Source: Candidatus Binatia bacterium
GTDB taxonomy: Bacteria > Desulfobacterota > Binatia > UBA12015
DNA: 64,000 bases
Assembly (NCBI GenBank): GCA_036563615.1
Contig: DATCMB010000022.1
Location: forward strand, 496,001-560,000
Direction: 5' to 3'
Shown piece after piece: positions 52,500 through 61,980 of the stretch. The notes beneath the pieces are model-generated. The model had not been told where the DNA came from. It saw only the letters and a program-made list of their open reading frames with translations, and made no database searches. The translations under genes and the position numbers were made by a program. Each line of letters starts with the position of its first letter. Position 1 is the first letter of the stretch.

Positions 52500-54413
52500 T
52501 CAACCCACAAGTCTGCGCAGGGGCTCGGTAGCGCCCGTGCTCTGTGCGATCCGGTCGTGCCAGGCCTGGAACATGAGAAGCGTCCAGATGTCGCGGCTGT
52601 GATCCCGCTCCCGACGCTCGTGGGCCTCGATCAGCGCCTGCACCGGCTCCGGACGGAAGAGCCCGGTCGCCTTGATGCGCGACGGTGCGAGGGTGTCGCG
52701 CACGAGCGAGCGCAGCGGCCCGGTCAGCCAGCTCGGGATCGGGACGTTGAAGCCTTGCTTGGGCCCCTTGGCGGTCTGCTGCGGGAGGACGTCCTTCATC
52801 GCTTCGCGCAGCAGGACCTTGGTCTTGAGGCCCTTCATCTTGAGGCGGCTCGGGATCGAGGCGACCGTCTCGACCAGCGGGTGGTCGAGCAGCGGGACGC
52901 GGCCCTCGAGGGAGGTCGCCATCGTCATGCGGTCGGCCTTGACCAGCATGTCGCCCTCGAGGCCGATGTGCGTGTCGATCGCGAGCAGCCGCGCGAGCAG
53001 GTCGTTCGGCTCGATGCGCGCGGCCACCTGGTGGTAGAGGCGCACGGTCGGCTCGAGCGTCTCGTCGAGCTCGCGGTAGAGCGCCCGCTTCGCCGGCTCG
53101 TCGAAGATCGCCTTCCACGAGAAGTGCGCCTCGATGTCGTTGCGCGTCGCGCCGGCGACGAAGCGCTTCGCCATGTAGTCGAAGCTCACCTTGCCGTGTG
53201 ACACCGGCAGACGGTTCGCGGTCCACGCGGCGAGCGCGCGCAGCGGTCCGGGGACGGCGCGCCGGTAGACGCCGGCGAGCCGCGTCGCGGCGTAGGTCTT
53301 GTAGCCGGCGAAGACCTCGTCGCCGCCCTCGCCGGTCAGCGCGACCGTGACGTGACGCCGTGCGAGACGCGACACGCAGAGCACCGGGATCGCGGACGAG
53401 TCGGCGTACGGCTCGTCGAACGACTGCACGAGCTCCGGGATCAGGGCGACGGCGTCGGGCGTGACGATCAGCTCATGGTGCTCGGTCTCGAAGTGACGCG
53501 CCGCCTCGCGCGCGCGGTCGAGCTCGCTGAAGCTCTTCTCCGCGAAGCCGATCGAGAAGGTCTTCAGCGTGCCGCTGTGGTGGCGCCGCATGCAGGCGAC
53601 GAGCGTCGCCGAGTCGACGCCGCCCGAGAGGAAGACGCCGAGCGGCACGTCGGCGACGAGGTGGCTGCGGACTGCGTCGTCGACGCGCTCGCGGACCGCC
53701 TCGATCGCGTCCTGCACCGTGCGGAAGCGCGGATCCGGCTCGTACGACAGCTCCCAGTAGCGCTCGATCCGCACGTTGCCGCGCTCCGCGATCAGCATCG
53801 TGCCGGGCATGAGCTTGCGCGCAGCTTTGAAGATCGTCGCCGGCGCGGGGACGTAGGTCAGGCTCAGGTAGTCGTGCAGTGCTTGACGGTCGATCGTGCG
53901 GTCGAGGCCGACCGCGAGCAGGCTCTTGAGCTCGGAGCCGAACAGCAGCCGGCCGTTGCCGATGCTGTAGTAGAGCGGCTTGATGCCGAGCCGATCGCGC
54001 GCGACCACGAGGCGGCGGTTCTCCGCGTCCCAGAGCGCGTACGCGAACATGCCGCGCAGCTTCTCGACGCCGCGGATGCCGTACTCTTCGTAGAGGTGAA
54101 CGATGGTCTCGGTGTCGGAGTTCGTCTTGAAGCGGTGGCCGCGCTGCTCGAGGTCCTTGCGCAGCTCGCGGTAGTTGTAGATCTCGCCGTTGAAGACCAC
54201 CGACACCTTGCCGTCCTCGTTGCTGATCGGCTGCTGACCGCCGCCGAGGTCGATGATCGACAGGCGGCGCATGCCCATCGCGAGCGGTCCGTCGACCAGG
54301 AAGCCCTGATCGTCAGGGCCGCGGTGGGTGATGACGTCGCACATGAGCTGCGCAATCGTCCGCGTGGCGAGGACGCCCTGCTCGAGCGAGAGGAATCCGG
54401 CAATGCCGCACAT
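52500..54413 (-). CDS. AsnB-type glutamine amidotransferase, exopolysaccharide-locus type
   Basis: 637 aa. Ntn-hydrolase glutaminase domain with nucleophile Cys2 (MCGIAGF) and HRGPDDQG, then an ATP-pyrophosphatase synthetase domain with LSGGVDSAT and TGEGGDEVFAGY. It resembles the amidotransferase found with exosortase/PEP-CTERM polysaccharide loci more than housekeeping asparagine synthetase, an inference from context and length. It may amidate a uronic acid of the glycan. It starts 18 nt after the deacetylase gene. Confidence 0.88.
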   Translation of the reverse strand: MCGIAGFLSLEQGVLATRTIAQLMCDVITHRGPDDQGFLVDGPLAMGMRRLSIIDLGGGQQPISNEDGKVSVVFNGEIYNYRELRKDLEQRGHRFKTNSDTETIVHLYEEYGIRGVEKLRGMFAYALWDAENRRLVVARDRLGIKPLYYSIGNGRLLFGSELKSLLAVGLDRTIDRQALHDYLSLTYVPAPATIFKAARKLMPGTMLIAERGNVRIERYWELSYEPDPRFRTVQDAIEAVRERVDDAVRSHLVADVPLGVFLSGGVDSATLVACMRRHHSGTLKTFSIGFAEKSFSELDRAREAARHFETEHHELIVTPDAVALIPELVQSFDEPYADSSAIPVLCVSRLARRHVTVALTGEGGDEVFAGYKTYAATRLAGVYRRAVPGPLRALAAWTANRLPVSHGKVSFDYMAKRFVAGATRNDIEAHFSWKAIFDEPAKRALYRELDETLEPTVRLYHQVAARIEPNDLLARLLAIDTHIGLEGDMLVKADRMTMATSLEGRVPLLDHPLVETVASIPSRLKMKGLKTKVLLREAMKDVLPQQTAKGPKQGFNVPIPSWLTGPLRSLVRDTLAPSRIKATGLFRPEPVQALIEAHERRERDHSRDIWTLLMFQAWHDRIAQSTGATEPLRRLVG

Positions 54414-54431
54414 GGGTTCGTATCCTTGGGG

Positions 54432-55259
54432 TCAGGCGTAGGAGCGCGCGCCGCCGCCGAGACGCTGGCGGGCGGCGTGCAGCACGTCGAAGCTGCCGTC
54501 GAGCTTGTGCGCGAAGTCGCGCAGCGTGTCGTCGTAGGCGATGAACGTTCGCCGCAGGCTGTACGGGTGCGTGTCGGGCGTGACGCAGCCGGGCATGGTC
54601 GTGCAAGCCAGACGGAAGCCCGCCTCGCGCACCGCGCGCTTGACGCCGTCGTCGAACGCGCCGCGCGGGTAGCAGAAGGTCTCGACCGGCGTGCCCGTGC
54701 GCTCGGCGATCAGATCGCGCGAGCCCTCGATCTCGCGGCGCAGCTCGTCTGCGTCGAGCCCGGTCAGCTCTCGGTGGGTGAGCGTGTGGGCGCCGAACTC
54801 GATGCCCTCGCGCTGCATCTCGGCGACCTGCTTCCAGTCGAGCGGCCGCAACCCGCGGCGGTCGCGCAGCACCGGCAGCTCGTCGCCGCCGATGTAGCCG
54901 GCGGCGAGAAAGACCGTCGCCGGCAGGCTGTGCTTGACGAGGACGGGGAGGGCGTTCGTGTAGTTGTCGGCGAAGCCGTCGTCGAAGGTGATCGCTACCG
55001 TGCGCTCGGGAAACGGGCGGTGCTCGTCGAGGTGCGCGCGCAGGCTCGCGAAAGGCACCACGTTGAAGCCCTCGCGGCGCAGCCACGCCATCTGCTCGGC
55101 GAACGCGCGCGGCGTGACGCACGAGCGGTGCTGCTCGTCGTCGATGCGGTGGTAGTAGATCACGCGCGCCGTGCCCTTGCGCGCCGGCTTGACGCGGCGG
55201 ACGAGGTGGACCGCCTCGCTCGCCAGGCGACGCGCGCCACGCTCGACCAGCGAGCGCAT
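54432..55259 (-). CDS. Polysaccharide deacetylase (NodB-type)
   Basis: 275 aa CE4 enzyme: VIYYHRI near the N-terminus, ITFDDGFADNY (catalytic Asp pair), the metal-binding HTLTH, and CYPRGAFD. No signal peptide is evident, although the N-terminal 35 residues are basic and amphipathic. It removes acetyl groups from N-acetylhexosamines. ATG 55259 overlaps the stop of the upstream glycosyltransferase (ATGA), so the longer frame is rejected. Confidence 0.88.
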   Translation of the reverse strand: MRSLVERGARRLASEAVHLVRRVKPARKGTARVIYYHRIDDEQHRSCVTPRAFAEQMAWLRREGFNVVPFASLRAHLDEHRPFPERTVAITFDDGFADNYTNALPVLVKHSLPATVFLAAGYIGGDELPVLRDRRGLRPLDWKQVAEMQREGIEFGAHTLTHRELTGLDADELRREIEGSRDLIAERTGTPVETFCYPRGAFDDGVKRAVREAGFRLACTTMPGCVTPDTHPYSLRRTFIAYDDTLRDFAHKLDGSFDVLHAARQRLGGGARSYA

Positions 55260-56461
55260 CAGGCGCGGCCCTCCGCTGCGGCGCGCAGCATGCCCTCGAG
55301 CTGCGAGACCGTCTGGCGCATGTCGAACTTCTCGGCGACGCGGCGGCGTCCTTCCTCGGCCATGCGCGCGGCCTCGGCCGGGTCGTCGAGCAGGCGGGTG
55401 ATCGCGTCGGCCAGCGCCAGGGGATCGCGCTCGGGAACGAAGAGCCCGCTGCGCCCGTGCTCGATCAGCTCGCCGAGCGACGGCAGCTCCGTGCAGACGA
55501 CGGGTGTGCCGGCCGCGAGGCCCTCGATCAGGATGTTCGGGATCCCGAAGTGGTCCTCGTGGTGCGCGGGCAGGGCGACCACGGCGGCGCGGTGGTAGGC
55601 CGGAATGACCTCCTCCTGCGGCAAGTAGCCCGGCATCAGCACGCGGTCCTCGAGCCGTAGCGAGCGGATCAGACGCTCGAGCGCCTCGCGCTCCTCGCCG
55701 TCGCCGATGATCTCGAGCTCGACGTCCCGTCCGCGGTCGCGCAGGATGCCGACCGCGCGGATCAGGTCGTCGATGCCCTTGCACTTGCGCAGGGTGCCGA
55801 CCGTCAAGATGCGCTTCGCGATCCGCGGCGTCCCGTTGCGCGCGAAGCGCCCGAGGTCGACGCCGTGGTAGACCGTGCGGATGCTCGAGGCGCGCTTGGG
55901 CGCGATCTGCGCGAGATACCCACGGTTGTAGTCGGTGCAGGTGACGACGAAGCGCGCGGCGTCGATCTTCTCGCGCAGCATCGCGTGGTGCACGAAGATG
56001 TCGGTCGCGTGGCCGGAGAAGCTGTACGGGATGCCGGTCAGACGCGAGATCAGCAGCGCCGCCGTCCCGGGGTAGGTCGCCCAGTTGGCGTGCACGTGAC
56101 GCACGCCGCGACGCTGCATGTCGCGCGCGAAGGCGAGCGCCTGCGGCACGATCGCGACCGACTTCGCGAGCGCACCAGGCATCGACCGGTGGCCCCAGAC
56201 GATGTGCGCGAGCGCCGCCGCCGTCGTGCCCGGCTTCGACAGCGCGACGCGTCCGGCGGTGGCGACGAGCTGTGTCGGGCGCGGCGGGTAGACCACGCGC
56301 TCGAGCAGCGGCCGCGCGTCGGCGTGCACCTTCCAGCCGCGCGGCGGGTGCAGCAGCGAGTAGATCGCGAAGTCGAGCCCGCGCTCGTGGAGTCCCAGCA
56401 GCTCGCGCAGGAAGTACGCGTCGACCTGGCGTGGGAACTGATTGACGACGAAGGCCAGCAT
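55259..56461 (-). CDS. Family 4 glycosyltransferase
   Basis: 400 aa GT-B enzyme. N-terminus AFVVNQFPRQVDAYFLREL is typical of EPS-locus GT4 proteins of the exosortase-associated group; the donor site reads PAHHEDHFGIPNILIEGLAAG with PVVCTELPSLGELI. ATG 56461 was chosen because it follows the preceding stop by one base. It is coupled at both ends, to the GT4 gene upstream and the deacetylase gene downstream. Confidence 0.87.
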   Translation of the reverse strand: MLAFVVNQFPRQVDAYFLRELLGLHERGLDFAIYSLLHPPRGWKVHADARPLLERVVYPPRPTQLVATAGRVALSKPGTTAAALAHIVWGHRSMPGALAKSVAIVPQALAFARDMQRRGVRHVHANWATYPGTAALLISRLTGIPYSFSGHATDIFVHHAMLREKIDAARFVVTCTDYNRGYLAQIAPKRASSIRTVYHGVDLGRFARNGTPRIAKRILTVGTLRKCKGIDDLIRAVGILRDRGRDVELEIIGDGEEREALERLIRSLRLEDRVLMPGYLPQEEVIPAYHRAAVVALPAHHEDHFGIPNILIEGLAAGTPVVCTELPSLGELIEHGRSGLFVPERDPLALADAITRLLDDPAEAARMAEEGRRRVAEKFDMRQTVSQLEGMLRAAAEGRA

Positions 56462-56462
56462 G

Positions 56463-57698
56463 TCAGGCTGCGGCGCGGTCTCCCGCGCCGACGAGGGCGA
56501 GATAGAGTTGCTCCGTGCGCTCGACCATCGAACGCACCGAGAAGACGTTGTCCGCACGCTTGCGTCCGGCGGCGCCCATCGACGCGATCAGCTCGCGCGA
56601 CGAGGCGACGCGGGCGAGCGCTTCGGCGAGCTCGTTCGGACGGCGCGGCGGCACGAGGAAGCCCGTCTCGCCGTCGACGATCACCTCGGCGTTGCCGCCG
56701 ACGTCGGTCGCGACCACCGGCTTGCCGGCCGCCATCGACTCGAGCACGGTGTTCGAGAGCCCTTCCTTGACCGACGACAGCACCGAGATGTCGACGCTCT
56801 GCAGCCACTCGGCGGAGTCGGTGCGGAAGCCCGTGAAGTGTACGCGGTCGCCGAGGCCGAGCTCGCTCGCGAGACGCTGCATGCGCGCCTGCTCGCTGCC
56901 GTCGCCGATGATCACGAGGTGCAGGTTCGGGACGCGGTCGCTGATCAGCGCGAACGCGTGCAGCAGCGTTGCGTGGTCCTTCGCCGGCTCGACGCGCGCG
57001 ACGCAGCCGGCGAGCACGACGTCGTCGCCGACGCCGAGCTCACGGCGCCGCACGCGCGGATCGCACGGCGTCTTGAAGCGATCGAAGTTGACGCCGTTGT
57101 AGATGGTCACGACCTTGTCCGGCGAGAGCCCGCCGCGCTCGAGCAGGTACTGCCGCACGGCCTCCGAGTTCGCGATGATGCGATCGGTCGAGCGCGCGAG
57201 GAAGCGTCCGATCACGCGCTTGTAGGTCTCTTCCCAGATGTCGACGTTGCGCTCGGACGCGAAGAGCCAGGGCACGCCGGCGATGCGGGCTGCGACGCGT
57301 GCCCAGGTGTTCGCGGTCCACAGGTAGGTCTGCACGATGTCGAAGCGCTCGCGCCGCATCAGGTTGGCGAGGCGCAGGACGAGTCCGGGGTCGGCCTTGA
57401 GGCGCTTCGGCTCGTGCAGCACCGGCACGCCGAGCGCCTCGATCTCCTGCGCCTTGCGGCCGTGGCGGAAGCAGCACACGTACGGCTCGAAGCGGTCGCG
57501 ATCGATCCGCCGGACGATCTCGAGGATCTGCTGCTCGGTGCCGCCGATGTCGAGCTCGTCGATGACGAACAGGATGCGCAGTCTGCTCATGCCCTCTTCG
57601 CGGACGGACGACTTCGTGGGCGCGCCGTCGCGCGTTCGCAGCGGCAGGACCTTGCCCGGCCCACCGCGACGCTTCGCAGTGTTCTCGCGCTCGTTCAT
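56463..57698 (-). CDS. Family 4 glycosyltransferase
   Basis: 411 aa GT-B enzyme; DELDIGGTEQQILEIVRRI near the N-terminus binds acceptor, and SVKEGLSNTVLESMAAGKPVVATDVGG is the GT4 donor-binding segment. The first 36 residues are a polar Arg/Lys-rich extension; ATG 57590, where the Rossmann fold begins, is an alternative start, but neither has a clear Shine-Dalgarno. An 81-nt gap separates it from the upstream epimerase gene. Confidence 0.87.
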   Translation of the reverse strand: MNERENTAKRRGGPGKVLPLRTRDGAPTKSSVREEGMSRLRILFVIDELDIGGTEQQILEIVRRIDRDRFEPYVCCFRHGRKAQEIEALGVPVLHEPKRLKADPGLVLRLANLMRRERFDIVQTYLWTANTWARVAARIAGVPWLFASERNVDIWEETYKRVIGRFLARSTDRIIANSEAVRQYLLERGGLSPDKVVTIYNGVNFDRFKTPCDPRVRRRELGVGDDVVLAGCVARVEPAKDHATLLHAFALISDRVPNLHLVIIGDGSEQARMQRLASELGLGDRVHFTGFRTDSAEWLQSVDISVLSSVKEGLSNTVLESMAAGKPVVATDVGGNAEVIVDGETGFLVPPRRPNELAEALARVASSRELIASMGAAGRKRADNVFSVRSMVERTEQLYLALVGAGDRAAA

Positions 57699-57746
57699 AC
57701 GGCTCCGGTCGGTGCAGAGGGAAGCGGGTTTGCGCGAAACGCGCGC

Positions 57747-57774
57747 TCGGCGCCCGGGAATCGGCGCCCCGGGA
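57747..57774. repeat. Tandem 13/14-bp direct repeat
   Basis: TCGGCGCCCGGGA (57747-57759) and TCGGCGCCCCGGGA (57761-57774) are two near-identical copies one base apart, in the gap between the epimerase stop and the following glycosyltransferase. They may be an operator or a small duplication. Confidence 0.5.
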
Positions 57775-57779
57775 GAGAT

Positions 57780-58760
57780 TCAGCTGGTGCTGGACGACGC
57801 GTTCACCATGCTGCGGACGCCGGTTCGGAGGTCGATCGCCGGCTTCCAGCCGAGGGCCTCGCGCGCGCGCGTGGTGTCGTAGCGCAGGCTCTCGGTCGCC
57901 CGCTTGAGCTTGTAGCGCGTGAGCGGGAGACGCCGGCGGGTGAGCTTGCCGACCACCTCGCAGGCGAGCGCCACCGGCCAGAGCGCCGCGGGCGGCACGA
58001 ACGTCGGCCGCACCGGGACGCCCGACGCCGCGAGCAGCTCGAGGTACTCGCCCTGGCGCGCCGGCTCGTCGACCACGTTGTATGCCGCACCGTGCTCGCC
58101 CTTCTGGGCGGCGAGCACGATCGCGTCGCAGACGTTGTCGACGTGCGCGAGCGGCAGCAGCGCGTCGCGCCGACCGACGACGACACGGCGCCCCTTGCCG
58201 CGCGGCACCGGGAACTGCAGGCGCGCGATGAACGGCGGGGCGTCCGGTCCGTAGAGAATCCCCGGACGCACGATAACGACCTTCATGCCGGAGCGCGGCT
58301 GGAAGCTGCGCACGAGGCGGTCGGCCTCGGCCTTCGACCAGGCGTAGTGGCCGCGCTCCTCGATCGCCGGGTCGAGCGGCGTGCTCTCGACGATCGCGCC
58401 GTTCTGGCTTGCGCCGAAGATGCCGATCGAGCTCACGTGCACGAAGCAGCGCACGCCGGCTGCGTCGGCCGCCTCGAGCAGCGTCCGCACGGCCTCGACG
58501 TTGTCGCGCGCGAACGCCGCGCGGTCGCCGCTGCCGCTGACGCGGGCGGCGGTGTGGTAGACGGTGTCGACGCCCGCCATGGCGCGCGCCACGGTGTCGG
58601 GCTCGTGGATCTCGCCCCAAACGACCTCGCGTACCTCGCGCGGGATGCGGCGCAGATCGGTGCCGGGACGGACGATCGCGCGCAGCTCGCGTCCCTCGCG
58701 CGCGAGGCGCGCGGCGAGGCGGCTGCCGAGAAATCCGGTGGCGCCGGTCAGGAGGTCCAT
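57780..58760 (-). CDS. Extended SDR nucleotide-sugar epimerase/dehydratase-like
   Basis: 326 aa. GATGFLGSRLA binds NAD(P); the catalytic Tyr-Lys pair is in YAWSK, with a Ser in VSSIGIFG. It is closer to NAD-dependent epimerases of the WcaG/dihydroflavonol-reductase group than to classic GalE, so substrate is open (sugar nucleotide or lipid-linked sterol-type). ATG 58760 overlaps the preceding gene's stop region by 13 nt, so the long read-through frame is rejected. Confidence 0.85.
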   Translation of the reverse strand: MDLLTGATGFLGSRLAARLAREGRELRAIVRPGTDLRRIPREVREVVWGEIHEPDTVARAMAGVDTVYHTAARVSGSGDRAAFARDNVEAVRTLLEAADAAGVRCFVHVSSIGIFGASQNGAIVESTPLDPAIEERGHYAWSKAEADRLVRSFQPRSGMKVVIVRPGILYGPDAPPFIARLQFPVPRGKGRRVVVGRRDALLPLAHVDNVCDAIVLAAQKGEHGAAYNVVDEPARQGEYLELLAASGVPVRPTFVPPAALWPVALACEVVGKLTRRRLPLTRYKLKRATESLRYDTTRAREALGWKPAIDLRTGVRSMVNASSSTS

Positions 58761-59863
58761 GCGGTCCCTCCTTGCTCGACGCCGGTGCGCGCCTGCGCGG
58801 CGGCGCTCGTCGTCAGCTGGTGCTGGATGTCGGCGAGCAAGGCGACGACCTCGCGTCCCTCCCGCGCGTCGACCGGCGGCGGCGTGCCTTCGTCGAGGCT
58901 GCGGTAGAAGCGCCGGATCGTCTCCCCGATGCCGGGGTAGAGCTTCATGCGTCGCGTCGCGACCTTGATCGCGTTGCCGACCGCCGCGCTCACGAGCTGT
59001 GCCGCCGGATCGAAGTTCTGCATGAGCTTCGCGACGAGCTTTGGCAGCTTGCGGTTGCGCTCGAGGAGCACGGTCATCGTGTTGAGATTGACGCGGAGCG
59101 TGGCCTTCGTGCCGAACACGTTGAGGTGGTTCAGATACGGCTGGCTCTTCATCGAGAAGGCGACGAAGCCGAAGCGGTTCTGACCCTCCAGCATCACGCG
59201 GATCTCGCCGATCAGCGCCTCGCCCGGAGCGAGCGGCTGCCCCGCGACCTGGATGCGCTCGATCGGACCGAGGAAGTTCGCGACCAGGTAGAGCGGGTGC
59301 GGGCCGAGGTTCCAGAGCGGCGCGAACGGATCGGCGATGCTCCAGTGCGTCTTGCCGTTGCCGGTCGCGCCGAGCTCGACCATGTTGACGCCCTGGTGCG
59401 CCTCGACCGAGACCACCTCGCCGATCGCGCCGCTGTCGACGAGCGCGCGGGCGCGGCGGATCACCGGGTCGAAGAGCCGGTTGTGGTCGACGCACAGACG
59501 CCGGCCACGCTCGCGCGCGACCTGGATCATGCGGTCGCACTCGGCGACGGTCATCGCCATCGGCTTCTCGACGAGGACGTTGGCGCCGCCTTCCATCGCG
59601 GCGATCGCCAGCGCCGCGTGCGTCGACGGCGGCGTGACGACGTGCACGATGTTCGGCTCGGTGGCGCGCATCATCTCGCCGACGTTCGTGAAGAACGCCG
59701 GCACGTTCTTGTCGCGCGCGAACTGCTCGGCGCGCGTCGCGTCGGCGTCGCACACCGCCACGATGGAAGCGTTCTTCACGCCGCGCGCGAAGCCGAGGTG
59801 GGTGGCCGCGATGCGTCCCGCGCCGATCAGCGCGACGCGATGCTGTCTCTTGGGTGTGCTCAT
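58748..59863 (-). CDS. Gfo/Idh/MocA family oxidoreductase
   Basis: 371 aa. NAD(P)-binding GAGRIAATH and the EKPMA motif of the family, with DHNRLFDP and a C-terminal beta-sheet substrate domain. These enzymes oxidise or reduce sugars or sugar nucleotides, for example UDP-GlcNAc(3-keto) acids in polysaccharide loci. It overlaps the epimerase gene start, supporting a joint sugar-modifying step. Confidence 0.86.
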   Translation of the reverse strand: MSTPKRQHRVALIGAGRIAATHLGFARGVKNASIVAVCDADATRAEQFARDKNVPAFFTNVGEMMRATEPNIVHVVTPPSTHAALAIAAMEGGANVLVEKPMAMTVAECDRMIQVARERGRRLCVDHNRLFDPVIRRARALVDSGAIGEVVSVEAHQGVNMVELGATGNGKTHWSIADPFAPLWNLGPHPLYLVANFLGPIERIQVAGQPLAPGEALIGEIRVMLEGQNRFGFVAFSMKSQPYLNHLNVFGTKATLRVNLNTMTVLLERNRKLPKLVAKLMQNFDPAAQLVSAAVGNAIKVATRRMKLYPGIGETIRRFYRSLDEGTPPPVDAREGREVVALLADIQHQLTTSAAAQARTGVEQGGTAWTS

Positions 59864-59897
59864 GCGATGAAGACGAAGGGGAAGAAGGTCATCGAGT

Positions 59898-61097
59898 TCA
59901 GCCGAGCGTCGGAAGGTACTTCCAGAACTCGTTGTTCAGGGCGCAGCACTTGGCGCACTTCGGGAACAGCCGGCGCTTCTTCAGCGCGCGACGGAAGGTC
60001 TGGTAGGCCTCGTTGTTCCAGATGTCGATCACGCTCTGCTCGCGGACGTTGCCGAAGGCGACGTCGATCGAGCACGAGTAGACGTCCCCGTACGGGCTGA
60101 TGCGGAACGTCTTCCATGGGTAGAAGCACTTCTCGACGAAGGCGTACTCGTCGTCGAGGAAGCGGCGCTCCATCTCCTCCGGGGTCTTGAGCGGCGGACC
60201 GAAGCCGATCGGAATTCCGTACTGCTCGCTCTTGGCGATCGCCTTTTGCGACTCCTCGTAGAGGATCTGCCCGTTCACCTGACGGAGGTACATCGGCAGG
60301 TCCTGGTCCTCCTCCTTGCGGTGCACGGGGAGGGGGACGAGCTGCTCCGTCTCACGGTTGTGCTCGGGCGTGGTGTAGAACATGTAGTCGAAGTCGACCG
60401 AGTCGACGCCGGTGTCCTTCAGCCAGTCGAGCACCTCGCTGTAGCGGTGCTGGTTCAGCGCCGAGATCGTCACCGTGATGCCGATCTTCGGACGCTTGAC
60501 GCCGAGCTCCTTCTTGGCCTGCTGGATGTTGCGGATGCCCTCGAGCAGGCGGCGGAAGCTGCCCTTGCCGCGACGGATCTCGTCGTGCAGGTCGTCCGGA
60601 CCGTCGATCGAGATCGACAGCGCGTGCGGACGCAGCGAGACGAGGCGGCGCGCCTCGTCGGGACGCAGGAACCAGCCGTTGGTATTGACGCAGAGGTGGA
60701 TCGGCGTGCGCGTGATGTGCTCGATGATCTCGAACACGTCCTTGCGTAGGAAGACTTCACCACCGGTGATGGTCATGTCCTGCACGCCCATCTTGGCGAT
60801 GTCGTCGATGACCCTCTTGACCTCTTCGGTGGTCAGCTCGTGGCTCTGCCGGTCCTTGATGTAATCGTGGTGCGTCTTGTCGTGCATCATCCGCGGGATG
60901 TCGAGCGGACACATCTGGCACGACAGGTTGCAGCGCAGCGTGAGCTCGAAGGTCACCGACTGCGGCGTCCAGGCCTTCCCGTTCCCGATCGTGTACGGGA
61001 TCCAGTACTTGTAGGCCTTGAGGTTGCTCTTGGTGAGCCCGCGGTCGCGGAGCCAGCCCTTGACCTCGTCGAGGACCGTGTTCTCGTCGTTGTTCAT
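59898..61097 (-). CDS. Radical SAM enzyme with SPASM-like C-terminus
   Basis: 399 aa. The cluster motif CNLSCQMC gives C56, C60 and C63. ITGGEVFLRKDV and the following barrel are typical of SPASM/twitch radical SAM proteins. The C-terminal region has KCFYPW, YSCSID and KCAKCC, cysteines that could bind an auxiliary 4Fe-4S cluster. Similar proteins occur in exopolysaccharide loci; the reaction is unknown (sugar or aglycone modification is plausible). It lies 34 nt before the Gfo/Idh gene. Confidence 0.86.
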   Translation of the reverse strand: MNNDENTVLDEVKGWLRDRGLTKSNLKAYKYWIPYTIGNGKAWTPQSVTFELTLRCNLSCQMCPLDIPRMMHDKTHHDYIKDRQSHELTTEEVKRVIDDIAKMGVQDMTITGGEVFLRKDVFEIIEHITRTPIHLCVNTNGWFLRPDEARRLVSLRPHALSISIDGPDDLHDEIRRGKGSFRRLLEGIRNIQQAKKELGVKRPKIGITVTISALNQHRYSEVLDWLKDTGVDSVDFDYMFYTTPEHNRETEQLVPLPVHRKEEDQDLPMYLRQVNGQILYEESQKAIAKSEQYGIPIGFGPPLKTPEEMERRFLDDEYAFVEKCFYPWKTFRISPYGDVYSCSIDVAFGNVREQSVIDIWNNEAYQTFRRALKKRRLFPKCAKCCALNNEFWKYLPTLG

Positions 61098-61160
61098 CTT
61101 TCGGGGCTCCAGGTGCTGTGGGATGACGTTGCTCGTGCGATGCCGCGTGGCGGAGCCGGG

Positions 61161-61949
61161 CTAGAGGAAGCGCCGGCCCTGCTGTCGTAGCCGCAGGCCG
61201 TCCGCGCGGGTCGGAAAGGAGAAGTAGGTCGCCTGCGAGCGATCGTTGGGCAGCGTCGAAGCCGAGCCTTGCTCGAGGCGGTCGATCGCCTCGACCAGCA
61301 GGCGCGCTCCGACCGCCTTGGTCTTGCGGATGAGGCTGTCCTGGGTGTCGTCGGGCTCGATGGGCACGCGCTCCTGCAGCAGGATCGGTCCGTCGTCGAG
61401 CTCCTCGTTCATGAAGTGCACCGTCGCCCCGGTTTCCTTCTCGCCGTTGGCGAGCACCCAGAAGCTCGGCAGGCGGCCGCGGTAGCGCGGCAGCAGGGCG
61501 CCGTGGACGTTGATGCAGCCGAGCCGGGGCAGGGCGAGGAGATCGCGCTTGAACTTCTGGCTCGCGTTGATCGAGATCACGAGGTCGAGGTTCAGCCGCC
61601 GCAGCTGCTCGAGATACTCTTTGGAATTGACGTTGGACGTTTCGATGCGCGGCAGCTTGTGGTGCTCGGCGACCGCCGCGACCGAGTAGAAGTTCGGCAG
61701 CGGCACCGCGCGACCTACGAGCCCGAGCCCGCGCCGGAAGGCGTAGCGGACCGACTGACGGAGGAACTGGCTCGGGCCGTACAGCGCCAGGTGGTCGCGC
61801 AGCGTCGACATCCAGGTCTGCTTCGGCATGAGCGTCGGCAGGATCGTGATGCCGACGATGTTCGACCGCCGATGGCGCAGCACCGTGTGCACGAACTGCG
61901 GCAGGTAGAGGCAGTCTTCCTGCGTGATGATGAAGGCACGTAGCGACAT
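61161..61949 (-). CDS. Formyltransferase family protein
   Basis: 262 aa. The formyl-transfer core is intact: N147 and H149 in INVHGALLPRYRG, and D186 in EELDDGPIL. It matches sugar N-formyltransferases (ArnA/FdtF-like) and Fmt in this core, but has a distinct N-terminal half. With an aminotransfer-capable amidotransferase in the locus, it could formylate an amino sugar using 10-formyl-tetrahydrofolate. ATG 61949 with AGAGGA upstream was chosen. Confidence 0.85.
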   Translation of the reverse strand: MSLRAFIITQEDCLYLPQFVHTVLRHRRSNIVGITILPTLMPKQTWMSTLRDHLALYGPSQFLRQSVRYAFRRGLGLVGRAVPLPNFYSVAAVAEHHKLPRIETSNVNSKEYLEQLRRLNLDLVISINASQKFKRDLLALPRLGCINVHGALLPRYRGRLPSFWVLANGEKETGATVHFMNEELDDGPILLQERVPIEPDDTQDSLIRKTKAVGARLLVEAIDRLEQGSASTLPNDRSQATYFSFPTRADGLRLRQQGRRFL

Positions 61950-61980
61950 GAGCTTTGATCCTCTTTCGGGGCCCGTCACC

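Noticed and set aside
54432-55784. Longer 450-residue form of the deacetylase
   Set aside because: The extra N-terminal part is in another frame of the upstream glycosyltransferase and lacks domains; ATG 55259 overlaps the preceding stop and starts the normal protein.
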